Assembly: GCA_024691045.1 (NCBI GenBank)
Contig: JAILOC010000044.1
Location: forward strand, 1 to 42,337
Direction: 5' to 3'
From: Lachnospiraceae bacterium
GTDB lineage: Bacteria; Bacillota_A; Clostridia; Lachnospirales; Lachnospiraceae
Length of the DNA stretch: 42,337 nt
Numbering within the stretch: the first letter of the stretch is position 1; the number at the start of each line of letters is the position of its first letter. This document shows positions 1-7,144 of the stretch, piece by piece. The translations under genes and the position numbers were made by a program. The notes beneath the pieces are model-generated. The model did no database searches and had not been told where the DNA came from. It saw only the letters and a list, made by a program, of their open reading frames with translations.

Positions 1-360
1 GGATGCATACTGCGTATCCCTGGCAAGGAGCTTTACCACGCCCTTGAGCATATCCTCGAGCTTGTCCTGACGCTCCATCAGGACCTTCTTCATCTCGGAT
101 ATCTCCCTGTCCTTGGCTTCCATCATGGTGTCCACGTAGAATCTGTATCCCTTGTCGGAAGGAATACGTCCCGCGGATGTATGGGGCTGGATGATATATC
201 CCATCTCTTCAAGGTCCGCCATCTCATTTCTGATGGTAGCGGAGCTTAAGTTGAGATCTGTGTATTTGGATATGGTCCTGCTGCCGACCGGTTCTCCGGT
301 CTCAAGATAATTGCGGATGATGGCCTGCAATATAGTGGCTTTTCTTTCATCCATTTCCAT
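1..360 (-). CDS. hrcA: Heat-inducible transcription repressor HrcA, N-terminal part (cut by window start)
   Basis: The reverse strand encodes [19 protein letters not shown] followed by [14 protein letters not shown] and [18 protein letters not shown], the winged-helix DNA-binding domain of HrcA, then [18 protein letters not shown], a very conserved HrcA segment. Only about 120 residues lie in the window and the C-terminal sensor domain is off the left edge. HrcA represses class I heat-shock genes by binding CIRCE, and a perfect CIRCE lies 24 bp upstream at 384-410, so this gene is autoregulated. The start at 360 has an AAAGGGG ribosome site; a second in-frame ATG lies two codons later. By family convention grpE and dnaK would follow beyond the left edge (not visible). 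Confidence 0.95.
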   Translation of the reverse strand, partial: MEMDERKATILQAIIRNYLETGEPVGSRTISKYTDLNLSSATIRNEMADLEEMGYIIQPHTSAGRIPSDKGYRFYVDTMMEAKDREISEMKKVLMERQDKLEDMLKGVVKLLARDTQYAS

Positions 361-383
361 ACCCGTACCCCTTTCTCTAATTG

Positions 384-410
384 TTAGCACTCAATTAATT
401 AGAGTGCTAA
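384..410. promoter_or_regulatory. CIRCE operator (HrcA binding site)
   Basis: TTAGCACTC (384-392), a 9-nt spacer, then GAGTGCTAA (402-410): a perfect CIRCE inverted repeat just upstream of hrcA. Confidence 0.97.
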
Positions 411-563
411 CATCTACAAGAATTAAATTATCACTATGAGTTCCCTGTGTCAACACATCATTTATGAAATATATATTAAGAACATGCTTTTCCGGGATCG
501 CTGTGCGATCCCCGCTCACCCCCACCCCAAAATCCCCGTTCGGTATGCGGGATGCATTAAAAG

Positions 564-597
564 CAAAAAAAGACCGCTCCGGAAATCCGGAACGGTC
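564..597 (-). terminator. Rho-independent terminator of the DUF6465 gene
   Basis: A GC-rich hairpin (GACCG at 572-576 paired with CGGTC at 593-597, continuing inward through TCCGG/CCGGA) is followed on the minus strand by a run of seven T. It lies about 20 bp after the DUF6465 stop codon. The rest of 411-617 holds nothing else I can identify. Confidence 0.9.
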
Positions 598-617
598 CGT
601 GTATGTACATTAATCTA

Positions 618-980
618 TCAGATATTGAAGTCTCCGCTCTCGCCGTTCATAACATAGTAAACCTTGTTCTCTTCGGGCTTGATGTAGAGCTCAATCTTCT
701 TAAGCTCTGCAGGATCCTTGCCAAGATCGAACTTCCAAACATCCTGAGCGATCTTTACAAGAGCTGCTTCGGTGTATTCTCTCTCTCCCAGCTGAAGAAC
801 AACCTTTGCCTTGACATCCTTCTTAGCTGCAGCGGGCTTCTTAGCTGCTGCAGGCTTCTTAGCCGCTGCGGGCTTTTTAGCTGTGGTCTTCTTTGCTGCG
901 GGCTTCTTTGCTGCTGCCTTTGCAGGAGCTTCAGCCTTAGCTGCTTCAGGCTTAGCGATAGACTTCTTTTCGACTGCCAT
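618..980 (-). CDS. DUF6465 family protein with lysine/alanine-rich histone-like N-terminus
   Basis: The protein has 120 residues. Residues 1-55 are an Ala/Lys/Pro tail with tandem AAAKKP-type repeats, like histone H1 or the C-termini of some bacterial HU proteins. Residues ~58-120 form a compact domain (VVLQLGEREYTEAALVKIAQ ... ELYIKPEENKVYYVMNG) that I recognise as DUF6465, common in Lachnospiraceae. The basic tail suggests nucleic-acid binding, but no function is established that I know of. It has its own promoter (1051-1079), an AGGGAG ribosome site and a terminator, so it is monocistronic. The repeat is also visible in the DNA (about 826-905), so its copy number could vary between strains. 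Confidence 0.85.
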   Translation of the reverse strand: MAVEKKSIAKPEAAKAEAPAKAAAKKPAAKKTTAKKPAAAKKPAAAKKPAAAKKDVKAKVVLQLGEREYTEAALVKIAQDVWKFDLGKDPAELKKIELYIKPEENKVYYVMNGESGDFNI

Positions 981-1050
981 ATTGTTTCTCCCTTCTAACC
1001 TACATAAAAAAATTCATAACTCCTCAGAGGATTCTTTCCCCGTAAAACCG

Positions 1051-1079
1051 AGTTTAATATAACAAATGGTTTTTGTCAA
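1051..1079 (-). promoter_or_regulatory. Sigma-A-type promoter of the DUF6465 gene
   Basis: On the minus strand TTGACA (1079-1074) is separated by 17 bp from TAAACT (1056-1051). The leader to the ATG at 980 is about 65 nt. Confidence 0.65.
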
Positions 1080-1101
1080 CGCAAAATGCCGATATTTAAA
1101 G

Positions 1102-1128
1102 AAAAAATCGCACTTTTTGGGGAGTGCG
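1102..1128 (-). terminator. Terminator downstream of the patatin gene
   Basis: On the minus strand CGCACT and AGTGCG form a stem around an 8-nt loop, followed by ATTTTTTC. It ends the aminotransferase-patatin operon. Confidence 0.75.
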
Positions 1129-1181
1129 GGGTGAGATGATCCGCAATTTGCCGCAGGGCTTTTATGACATACATGTCATGA

Positions 1182-2039
1182 TCACGACTCGAGATATTCC
1201 ATCAGACGGTCATAGTTTTTGAGGGCCATATCATACCCTTCTTTATATAGGATCTTCAGATGCTCGGGATCCTTGTCGATGCGCTTTGTATCGCTCTTGT
1301 GATCGGGACGCAGTACAAATGCCTTCCCTTCCTGTTTCATTTGTTCCACAAAAGCAAGCTGCTTATTGTATCGTATGTCGCGGTTTCTCATAAGCTTCCA
1401 GATCCGGGGATAGGAGGCATATCTGATCTTGAGAAGTGCCAGTTCACTCTCGGGTATCGGTGTCCTTACATATCCCACTTCCTTGGTAAGGATGACGAGG
1501 TTTTTGGCATTGCCGCTCATTATGGATCTTTCGAGAGGAATGGCATCGCTGAGTCCGCCATCCAGATATTTCCTTCCGTTCACTTCAACCATACGTGCAA
1601 CAAGGGGAAGCGATGCGGATGCCCGTAGCTTATCCATGTTCCTGCCCCTGCAGGACTTCATGCGAAGATATGCGGGCTTGCCGGTCTCGACATCGGTAAC
1701 CACGGAATACGCGTTTCCTTCATATCTTTCATATGCATCATGGTCGAAGGGATTGAGGTCATTCGGAATAAGACCGTAGGCTATATCGGTATTGAAGAGA
1801 TTTCCCGTAAAAAGAAGCGAAGGAACGCCGCAATACCATCTGGTATCGAGATAATCAACACTGATATCGAAAGCCCTGCCTCTCTGACCCGAGATATAGC
1901 TGGTCATATGGCACGCTCCCGCGGATACTCCGTAGATATCGGAAAACATTATGTTTTTGTCCATGAGAAGATCGAGGACTCCGGCAGTGAAGATGCCCTT
2001 CATTCCACCGCCTTCAAGAACAAGTCCGGCTTTGTACAT
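1182..2039 (-). CDS. Patatin-like phospholipase family protein
   Basis: This is a 285-residue protein of the patatin/RssA-YjjU type, a serine lipid acyl hydrolase. The oxyanion-hole motif GGGMKG is at residues ~10-15, the nucleophile elbow GVSAG has Ser39, and the catalytic Asp is in DGG at residue 160, so the Ser/Asp dyad is complete. There is no signal peptide, which points to a cytoplasmic enzyme. I chose the ATG at 2039 (MYKAGLVLEGG) because AAGGAG lies just upstream; the longer frame up to 2087 would run into the preceding gene. The start is 13 bp after the aminotransferase stop, so the two are probably co-transcribed. The substrate is unknown. Confidence 0.88.
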   Translation of the reverse strand: MYKAGLVLEGGGMKGIFTAGVLDLLMDKNIMFSDIYGVSAGACHMTSYISGQRGRAFDISVDYLDTRWYCGVPSLLFTGNLFNTDIAYGLIPNDLNPFDHDAYERYEGNAYSVVTDVETGKPAYLRMKSCRGRNMDKLRASASLPLVARMVEVNGRKYLDGGLSDAIPLERSIMSGNAKNLVILTKEVGYVRTPIPESELALLKIRYASYPRIWKLMRNRDIRYNKQLAFVEQMKQEGKAFVLRPDHKSDTKRIDKDPEHLKILYKEGYDMALKNYDRLMEYLES

Positions 2040-2052
2040 CGCGTTCTCCTTT

Positions 2053-3243
2053 TCAGATACCGTATTCTTCCTTAACAAATTTCTCAAGTACGGGAAGAGA
2101 TCTCTTTACCTTTTCGGTATCGATGCAGTATGCCATTCTGAAATATCCGGGTGCGCCGAAGCTGTCACCGGGAACCAGAACAAGGTCATACTTGAGAGCC
2201 TTCTGTGAAAAGGCGATCGAGTCCGCTTCAAGTGCCTTGGGGAAGATATAGAAGGTTCCGCCGGGACGCACTACGGTAAAACCGAGTTCAATGAGCCTGT
2301 CATATATGAGATTCATATTGGTCTCGTATACGGACAGATCAGCGGTAAGGTCGATATTTTCAGCAACAGCCCTCTGCATCAGGGATGTGGGGCAGTTATG
2401 TCCGATGCCCCTGGAGATCTGGACCGCCATATTCACCATAAGATCGGCGCCTTCCGCTGCGGGATTTACGGCCATGTAACCTATTCTGTCTCCGGGAAGC
2501 GAAAGCGACTTAGAGAAGGAATAGCACATGATCGTATTGTCGTAGAACCGGGAAATACAGGGAGCCGCTTTCCCGTCAAATACGATCTCTCTGTAAGGCT
2601 CATCGGAAATGATATAGATGGGATGTCCCAGCTTTTCCTGTGCTTTTCTGAGGATGTCGGAAAGCTTTAGGACGGTATCCTCGGAATAAACTACACCCGA
2701 AGGGTTGTTGGGCGTGTTGATGAGGACCGCCATGGTCTTCTCATTGATCATGCTCTCAAACTCTTCGAAATTGATCTGGAATGAGGCGGTATCGGGGCTT
2801 ACGATCCTGAGAACCGCACCCGTCATCTCAACATAGGGCCGGTACTCGGGGAAGAATGGTGCAAAGGTAATGATCTCATCACCGGGCTCGGTAACAAGTC
2901 TGAATGCATGTGCAAGAGCGGAAGCCGCGGCACTGGTCATGAAGATGTGCTCTCTCTTATAGGGGATTCCGAATCTGCGCTCGAGGGATGCGGCTACGGC
3001 ATCTCTTGCCTCGGGAAGTCCGGGATTCGGAGAATATCCGTGAAGGGACCTCGAATCAAGCTCTCCTATGAGTCTCACAAGAGACTCGTTATAAGCAGCA
3101 GGCGCGGGAACCGAAGGATTTCCCAGGCTGTAATCAAATACATTCTCATATCCGATCTCCTTACCTCTCTCCGCAGCCTTACCCGCAAGATCCCTGATGA
3201 CCGACTTTGCTCCGAGCATATCTATATATTTCTGTACAAGCAT
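2053..3243 (-). CDS. Pyridoxal-phosphate-dependent class I/II aminotransferase (AspC-like)
   Basis: The 396-residue protein has the fold type I aminotransferase landmarks: LGNPSVPAP near the N-terminus, NTPNNPSG about residue 180, ISDEPY, and the PLP-lysine segment SFSKSLSLPGDRIGY about residue 245. It resembles aspartate or aromatic aminotransferases of clostridia; the exact amino-acid substrate cannot be read from the sequence. The ATG at 3243 is preceded by GAGGTG at good spacing. A minus-strand TATAAT at 3293-3288 is a candidate -10 box with a weak -35. It is first in an operon with the patatin gene. Confidence 0.9.
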   Translation of the reverse strand: MLVQKYIDMLGAKSVIRDLAGKAAERGKEIGYENVFDYSLGNPSVPAPAAYNESLVRLIGELDSRSLHGYSPNPGLPEARDAVAASLERRFGIPYKREHIFMTSAAASALAHAFRLVTEPGDEIITFAPFFPEYRPYVEMTGAVLRIVSPDTASFQINFEEFESMINEKTMAVLINTPNNPSGVVYSEDTVLKLSDILRKAQEKLGHPIYIISDEPYREIVFDGKAAPCISRFYDNTIMCYSFSKSLSLPGDRIGYMAVNPAAEGADLMVNMAVQISRGIGHNCPTSLMQRAVAENIDLTADLSVYETNMNLIYDRLIELGFTVVRPGGTFYIFPKALEADSIAFSQKALKYDLVLVPGDSFGAPGYFRMAYCIDTEKVKRSLPVLEKFVKEEYGI

Positions 3244-3330
3244 CTTTCTTCACCTCATACTGTTTTCTTTTGCAACATCCATACAATATTATAATTTATT
3301 CGCCCTGATAGCAAGCAATTACACGTATTG

Positions 3331-3552
3331 TGAGTCGGGACGGCATATCTGTTTTGACGATTTAAAGTGAGCTTAGTGGTTCTTGAAATGTGTCCTATAA
3401 CCAGCGGCATTTTGCCCGGATGGCAAAATGAGCGAACAGGAGGCACGGAAGCCTCCTGAGAGCGACGCGCAGCAGATATCATTCTTCCCACATTTCACAG
3501 AACCGCTTAGCGAAACGTCCATGAGTCAAAACAGATATACCGTCCAGGCTCA
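3331..3552. repeat. Large imperfect inverted repeat, MITE-like or structured-RNA element
   Basis: The outer arms 3331-3358 and 3525-3552 match as reverse complements at 25 of 28 positions. Inside them 3371-3392 pairs with 3490-3510 (one mismatch, one wobble, one bulge). The centre holds two perfect hairpins: 3408-3416 with 3422-3430 (9 bp) and 3437-3444 with 3451-3458 (8 bp). The whole ~220 bp can fold into one long stem. No transposase is present and the element lies wholly between the aminotransferase promoter and the SRP RNA promoter. No second copy was seen in this window. The nested palindrome with an intergenic location fits a MITE. Confidence 0.7.
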
Positions 3553-3567
3553 ATCTATCTTAAACTC

Positions 3568-3596
3568 TTGACTATGCCCCGAATAATCTATAATAT
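3568..3596 (+). promoter_or_regulatory. Promoter of the SRP RNA gene
   Basis: TTGACT at 3568-3573 is followed by overlapping -10 candidates: TATAAT 3589-3594 (15-bp spacer) and TAATAT 3591-3596 (17-bp spacer). Either predicts a transcript start about 3601-3604, which agrees with the 5' end of the SRP RNA stem at 3603. Confidence 0.75.
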
Positions 3597-3602
3597 AGTT
3601 TC

Positions 3603-3752
3603 GTTGCGTGCAGAAAGCAGCTCATCATCCGGTCCTGCGCAGTGCGACACTGTGAACCGTGTCAGGTGGGGAACCAAGCAGCACTAAGCAGACCGTCCAT
3701 GTGCCGCAGACCAGCCGGGTGGTGAGTTGCTTCCTGCAGGCAACTTCTTTTT
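3603..3752 (+). ncRNA. ffs: Signal recognition particle RNA, small bacterial type (4.5S RNA)
   Basis: The apical Ffh-binding domain is visible as GTCAGGTGGGGAACCAAGCA, then the AAGCAGACCG strand. This gives the GGAA tetraloop region and the asymmetric internal loop typical of 4.5S RNA. The ends pair: the first ~28 nt from 3603 complement the segment ending about 3743 with a few mismatches and G-U pairs, forming the long closing helix. No Alu domain (as in Bacillus scRNA) is present. It has its own promoter and a terminator whose hairpin is the 3' strand of the RNA. It works with Ffh in co-translational membrane targeting. Confidence 0.92.
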
Positions 3753-3754
3753 TT
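3725..3754 (+). terminator. Terminator of the SRP RNA
   Basis: AGTTGC (3725-3730) pairs with GCAACT (3740-3745) and is followed by TCTTTTTTT. The T-run ends only 2 bp before the radical SAM ATG at 3757. Confidence 0.8.
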
Positions 3755-3756
3755 AT

Positions 3757-4674
3757 ATGGAAATCATAAATGACATAAACGAATACTATAAAGAGTGCAC
3801 TCTTTGTCCCAGGAGATGCCGTGCAGACCGCACCGGGGGCGGCAACGGCTTTTGCAGGATGAGCTCTGACCTGAAAGCCGCCAAGGCTTACCTGCATATG
3901 TGGGAAGAACCCTGCATAACCGGAGAGCACGGTTCCGGTACCGTGTTTTTTTCCGGCTGCAACATGAAATGCATCTTCTGTCAGAATTCCGAACTGTCGC
4001 TAAACGGCTACGGCAAGATCATAAGCACGGATGAGCTTGCACAGAGCTTTTTAATCCTTCAAGAAAAGAAGGCCTCCAACATAAATCTGGTCACGGGTGT
4101 ATGCTTCATCCCCCATATCGTAAATGCCGTGATCACTGCCGAGAAACTGGGACTTACGATCCCCATTCTTTATAATTCAAGCGGGTACGAATCGGTGGAA
4201 TCCCTGAAGATGCTTGCAGGCATCATCGATATCTATATGCCCGATATGAAATATATGTCCTCCGAAACCGCTGCAGAATACAGCTTTGCGGATGATTATC
4301 CGGATGTCGCAAAAAAAGCCGTCGCGGAAATGTTCGCACAGACGGGACCTGCGGTTATCGGAGAAGACGGTCTTATGAAAAAAGGTGTCATCGTAAGACA
4401 TATGGTCCTCCCGGGCGGCGTTCCCGAATCAAAGAAGATCCTTCGCTATCTGCATGATACTTACGGAAACGACATATACATCAGCATTATGAACCAGTAC
4501 ACCCCAATGCCCTCCGTCGCCGGGCACAGCCTTCTTTCGAGAAAGGTCAGCGAAGAAGAGTATGAGCGCGTGCTTGATTTTGCCGATAAGATCGGCATAG
4601 AAAAAGGCTTCACCCAGTCGGGTGAAGCCGCTAAAGAATCCTTTGTTCCAAAGTGGGATTTCGAAGGAATTTAA
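3757..4674 (+). CDS. Radical SAM protein, PflX / pyruvate-formate-lyase-activase-like (COG1313)
   Basis: The protein has 305 residues. The N-terminus carries CTLCPRRCRADR and later GFCRM, the extra cysteine cluster of the PflX group. The radical SAM cluster motif is CNMKCIFC (CxxxCxxC) about residue 70. The rest follows the family: PILYNSSGYE, DIYMPDMKY, VRHMVLPGG. Members resemble glycyl-radical-enzyme activases, but their substrate is unknown. The start is uncertain. ATG 3757 has no ribosome site and follows the SRP terminator directly. A TTG at 3727 in the same frame lies inside the SRP RNA and has GGTGAG beside it. The stop codon overlaps that of the convergent cdaR-like gene by two bases. 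Confidence 0.85.
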   Translation: MEIINDINEYYKECTLCPRRCRADRTGGGNGFCRMSSDLKAAKAYLHMWEEPCITGEHGSGTVFFSGCNMKCIFCQNSELSLNGYGKIISTDELAQSFLILQEKKASNINLVTGVCFIPHIVNAVITAEKLGLTIPILYNSSGYESVESLKMLAGIIDIYMPDMKYMSSETAAEYSFADDYPDVAKKAVAEMFAQTGPAVIGEDGLMKKGVIVRHMVLPGGVPESKKILRYLHDTYGNDIYISIMNQYTPMPSVAGHSLLSRKVSEEEYERVLDFADKIGIEKGFTQSGEAAKESFVPKWDFEGI

Positions 4675-5753
4675 TCTTTTTCTTTCATATACTTCAGATA
4701 ATTCTCAACCATCAGAGCGATCCTGAAGGTAACCGCGTCATCGAAGTTCCTCAGATCGAGACCCGTGATCTTCTCAAGCTTTTCAAGCCTGTACACAAGG
4801 GTATTACGGTGAATGAAAAGCTGTCTTGAAGTCTCGGAAACATTCAGGTTATTCTCAAAGAACATCTTGATCGTGCTCCTGGTTTCCTCATCGAGTTCAT
4901 CAAGAATGCCGCCGTCAAATATCTCTCCGAGGAAGATCTCGCAAAGAGGGATGGGAAGCTGGTAGATCAGCCTTCCTATTCCGAGGTTCGTATATGCCGT
5001 GACTTCGTTTTCCGCATAGAAAATAGAACCGACATCCATGGCCATTCTGGCTTCCTTGTAGGATTTCGACACATCCTTCAGTTCTCCGACAACGCTGCCG
5101 TAGGAAACCCTTGCGGAAAGCATAGCTTCAGTATTCAGACAGGACACTATGGTCCTTGCAACTTCTTCAAGATCTTCGGGTGACGAACCATTTTTCAGAC
5201 ACTTTATCAGAACAAGAGAATTCTCGTCTACCCCGGTTATCACATCGCCGCCCTGCGGTGCAAAAAGTCCCTTGAGGAACTCTTTGACCACGCTTCCTCC
5301 GTCCTTTTTGAAGGAGATCAGATATACGCATCTGGGTTCATTTATATCTATCTTGAGCTTTCTTGCACGGTTATAGATATCAACAAGCAGAAGATTATCA
5401 AGAATGAGATTCTGGAAGAAGCTTCCCTTATCATCCCTTTCCTTATACGCATCAAGCAGTTCCCCGATATGGGAAACACATATCTTCGCCGTCTGATGCG
5501 CATCATCCCTGGATGCATCGCACGCCAGGACGAATCTCGCATCTCCGTCTTCATTTATCTTGAGAAAATAAACGCCTCCCGATTCCTGTGAATCAGCGGG
5601 TGACCGGGCAAAATCCCTGACGGATGCATCGGACACTTCCGGACCGTCGGCGGAAACTACCATTTTCCCTTCTACATCATAAAGGGAGAGTCCGACCTTG
5701 GTTATGGATTGCAGTCCCGATAAGCTTTTGAGCAATATCTGATTTGTGATCAT
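4671..5753 (-). CDS. CdaR/PucR-type transcriptional regulator
   Basis: The 360-residue protein ends in the PucR helix-turn-helix: FFENNLNVSETSRQLFIHRN, then TLVYRLEKLEKITGLDLRNF, about residues 290-345. This is the hallmark of sugar-diacid regulator (CdaR) relatives. The N-terminal ~120 residues look like a small ligand-sensing domain and the middle is a GGDEF-like regulator region as in PucR proteins. The gene lies directly downstream of the sugar ABC ATPase, which suggests control of carbohydrate uptake. The ATG at 5753 has a GGAGAAG site. Only ~20 bp separate it from the ATPase terminator, so expression may depend on readthrough of that terminator. Confidence 0.85.
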   Translation of the reverse strand: MITNQILLKSLSGLQSITKVGLSLYDVEGKMVVSADGPEVSDASVRDFARSPADSQESGGVYFLKINEDGDARFVLACDASRDDAHQTAKICVSHIGELLDAYKERDDKGSFFQNLILDNLLLVDIYNRARKLKIDINEPRCVYLISFKKDGGSVVKEFLKGLFAPQGGDVITGVDENSLVLIKCLKNGSSPEDLEEVARTIVSCLNTEAMLSARVSYGSVVGELKDVSKSYKEARMAMDVGSIFYAENEVTAYTNLGIGRLIYQLPIPLCEIFLGEIFDGGILDELDEETRSTIKMFFENNLNVSETSRQLFIHRNTLVYRLEKLEKITGLDLRNFDDAVTFRIALMVENYLKYMKEKD

Positions 5754-5774
5754 TATCTTCTCCGAAGCTGATAT

Positions 5775-5811
5775 TAAAAAAACATCCCGGGCCTAGCATA
5801 AGCCCGGGATG
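5775..5811 (-). terminator. Terminator between ugpC and the cdaR-like gene
   Basis: CATCCCGGGC (5783-5792) and GCCCGGGATG (5802-5811) form a perfect 10-bp stem with a 9-nt loop, followed on the minus strand by seven T. It is strong, yet the next gene starts 22 bp further on. Confidence 0.9.
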
Positions 5812-5827
5812 AGGGTTCGTAAAAAGA

Positions 5828-6940
5828 TTAGTTTGTGATAACCTTCTCGGTGTCCGTATCGAATACGTGTATCTTCTCGATATCGATAGCGAATCTGATG
5901 TTATCGCCGGGTCTTGCGTTTGTACGAGGATCGACTCTTGCGGTGATAGGGAACTCTTCGAGATCGAAGTAAAGGAATACTTCAGCGCCCATAAGCTCGT
6001 AAACCTTAACAACTGACTCGAATACGCTTGCGGGAGAGGTCTCAATGTACATCTCTGAATCGTAAACGTCCTCAGGTCTGATACCGAAGGTAACGATCTT
6101 TCCGTCGTATCCGCCTTCGATGAGCTTCTTGCTCTTTGCGGGAGGAAGGGGAATTGCATGACCAGCGATCTCAAGGTTAGCTACATCGCCGTCAACAACT
6201 ACGGTTGCATCAAGGAAGTTCATCTGAGGTGATCCCATGAATCCTGCAACGAAGAGGTTGCAAGGCTTGTCATAGAGATTCTGAGGTGAATCAACCTGCT
6301 GTACGATACCATCCTTCATAACGACGATCCTGTCGCCGAGGGTCATAGCCTCTGTCTGGTCGTGGGTAACGTAGATGATGGTGGTTCCGAGTCTCTGGTG
6401 AAGCTTAGCGATCTCGATTCTCATCTGTACACGGAGCTTAGCATCGAGGTTGGAGAGAGGCTCGTCCATGAGGAATACCTTGGGGTTACGTACGATAGCA
6501 CGTCCCATAGCAACACGCTGTCTCTGTCCACCGGAAAGAGCCTTGGGCTTACGGTCGAGGAGAGAGGTGAGGTCGAGGATACGAGCTGCTTCCTTAACCA
6601 TCTTGTCGATCTGATCCTTGGGAACCTTACGGAGCTTAAGTCCGAATGCCATATTATCATAAACGGACATATGAGGATACAGAGCGTAGTTCTGGAATAC
6701 CATTGCGATATCACGATCCTTGGGCTCTACATCGTTCATGAGCTTGTCGCCGATGTAAAGTTCGCCGCCGGAGATGTCCTCCAGACCTGCGATCATACGG
6801 AGAGTGGTTGACTTTCCGCATCCGGAAGGTCCGACGAAAATGATGAATTCCTGATCGTTGATCTCCAGGTTGAAATCCTTAACTGCCTCAAAGCCGTTGG
6901 GATAAACCTTGGTGATGTGCTTAAGTGAAAGACTTGCCAT
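5828..6940 (-). CDS. ugpC: Sugar ABC transporter ATP-binding protein, UgpC/MsmX type
   Basis: The 370-residue ATPase has Walker A GPSGCGKST (~37-45), signature LSGGQRQRVAMGRA (~135), Walker B VFLMDEPLSNLD (~155) and the switch His in YVTHDQTEAM. The C-terminal ~130 residues form the OB/TOBE regulatory domain of the MalK/UgpC/MsmX group (GIRPEDVYDSE ...). No permease or binding-protein genes accompany it. It is therefore probably a shared ATPase serving several carbohydrate importers, as MsmX does in Bacillus. The ATG at 6940 has GAAAGGAG upstream. Its long 5' region contains a palindromic operator candidate at 7050-7059, and a cdaR-like regulator follows. Confidence 0.95.
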   Translation of the reverse strand: MASLSLKHITKVYPNGFEAVKDFNLEINDQEFIIFVGPSGCGKSTTLRMIAGLEDISGGELYIGDKLMNDVEPKDRDIAMVFQNYALYPHMSVYDNMAFGLKLRKVPKDQIDKMVKEAARILDLTSLLDRKPKALSGGQRQRVAMGRAIVRNPKVFLMDEPLSNLDAKLRVQMRIEIAKLHQRLGTTIIYVTHDQTEAMTLGDRIVVMKDGIVQQVDSPQNLYDKPCNLFVAGFMGSPQMNFLDATVVVDGDVANLEIAGHAIPLPPAKSKKLIEGGYDGKIVTFGIRPEDVYDSEMYIETSPASVFESVVKVYELMGAEVFLYFDLEEFPITARVDPRTNARPGDNIRFAIDIEKIHVFDTDTEKVITN

Positions 6941-7049
6941 TAGTTCATACTCCTTTCAGAATACCAATCTAGGCGTTTTACGCCCAATACATACGAAGTA
7001 TACTATCATACGTCATTTGTGGAAATAATCGACTTAGACAAACTTTTAT

Positions 7050-7059
7050 CAAACGTTTG
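7050..7059. promoter_or_regulatory. Palindromic operator candidate upstream of ugpC (LacI-family or cre-like)
   Basis: CAAACGTTTG is a perfect 10-bp palindrome with the central CG typical of LacI-family and CcpA operators. It lies about 110 bp upstream of the ugpC ATG in the 204-bp gap 6941-7144. On the minus strand TTGATA overlaps its end and ATTATT follows 17 bp later, a possible promoter. Confidence 0.5.
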
Positions 7060-7144
7060 GTCAAATTGCCATTTATGATAAAAAATGTCTAAACCTATTG
7101 GCATATTGCCCAATTCCCCATGGAACACTTTCGGCAAAATGACG

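Noticed and set aside
436..657. Plus-strand 73-codon frame after the CIRCE site
   Set aside because: It runs through the DUF6465 terminator and into the opposite gene, has no ribosome site and low-complexity content.
826..905. Possible CRISPR-like direct repeats
   Set aside because: The repeats are contiguous in-frame codon units of the DUF6465 tail without spacers; no CRISPR array or cas gene was seen in the window.
618..1062. Plus-strand frames across the DUF6465 gene (603-998, 811-1062)
   Set aside because: Shadows of the repeated Ala/Lys codons on the opposite strand, giving Leu/Cys- or Ala/Phe-rich nonsense without ribosome sites.
1164..1179. Short palindrome after the patatin stop as a terminator
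   Set aside because: The 6-bp AT-rich stem has only a short T-stretch; the hairpin at 1109-1128 with six T is the better terminator.
3255..3491. Minus-strand 78-codon frame between the aminotransferase and ffs
   Set aside because: It lies across the inverted-repeat element and the aminotransferase promoter; its composition follows the palindrome and it resembles no protein family.
3625..3930. Minus-strand 101-codon frame
   Set aside because: It is antisense to the SRP RNA and the start of the radical SAM gene; no coding signs.
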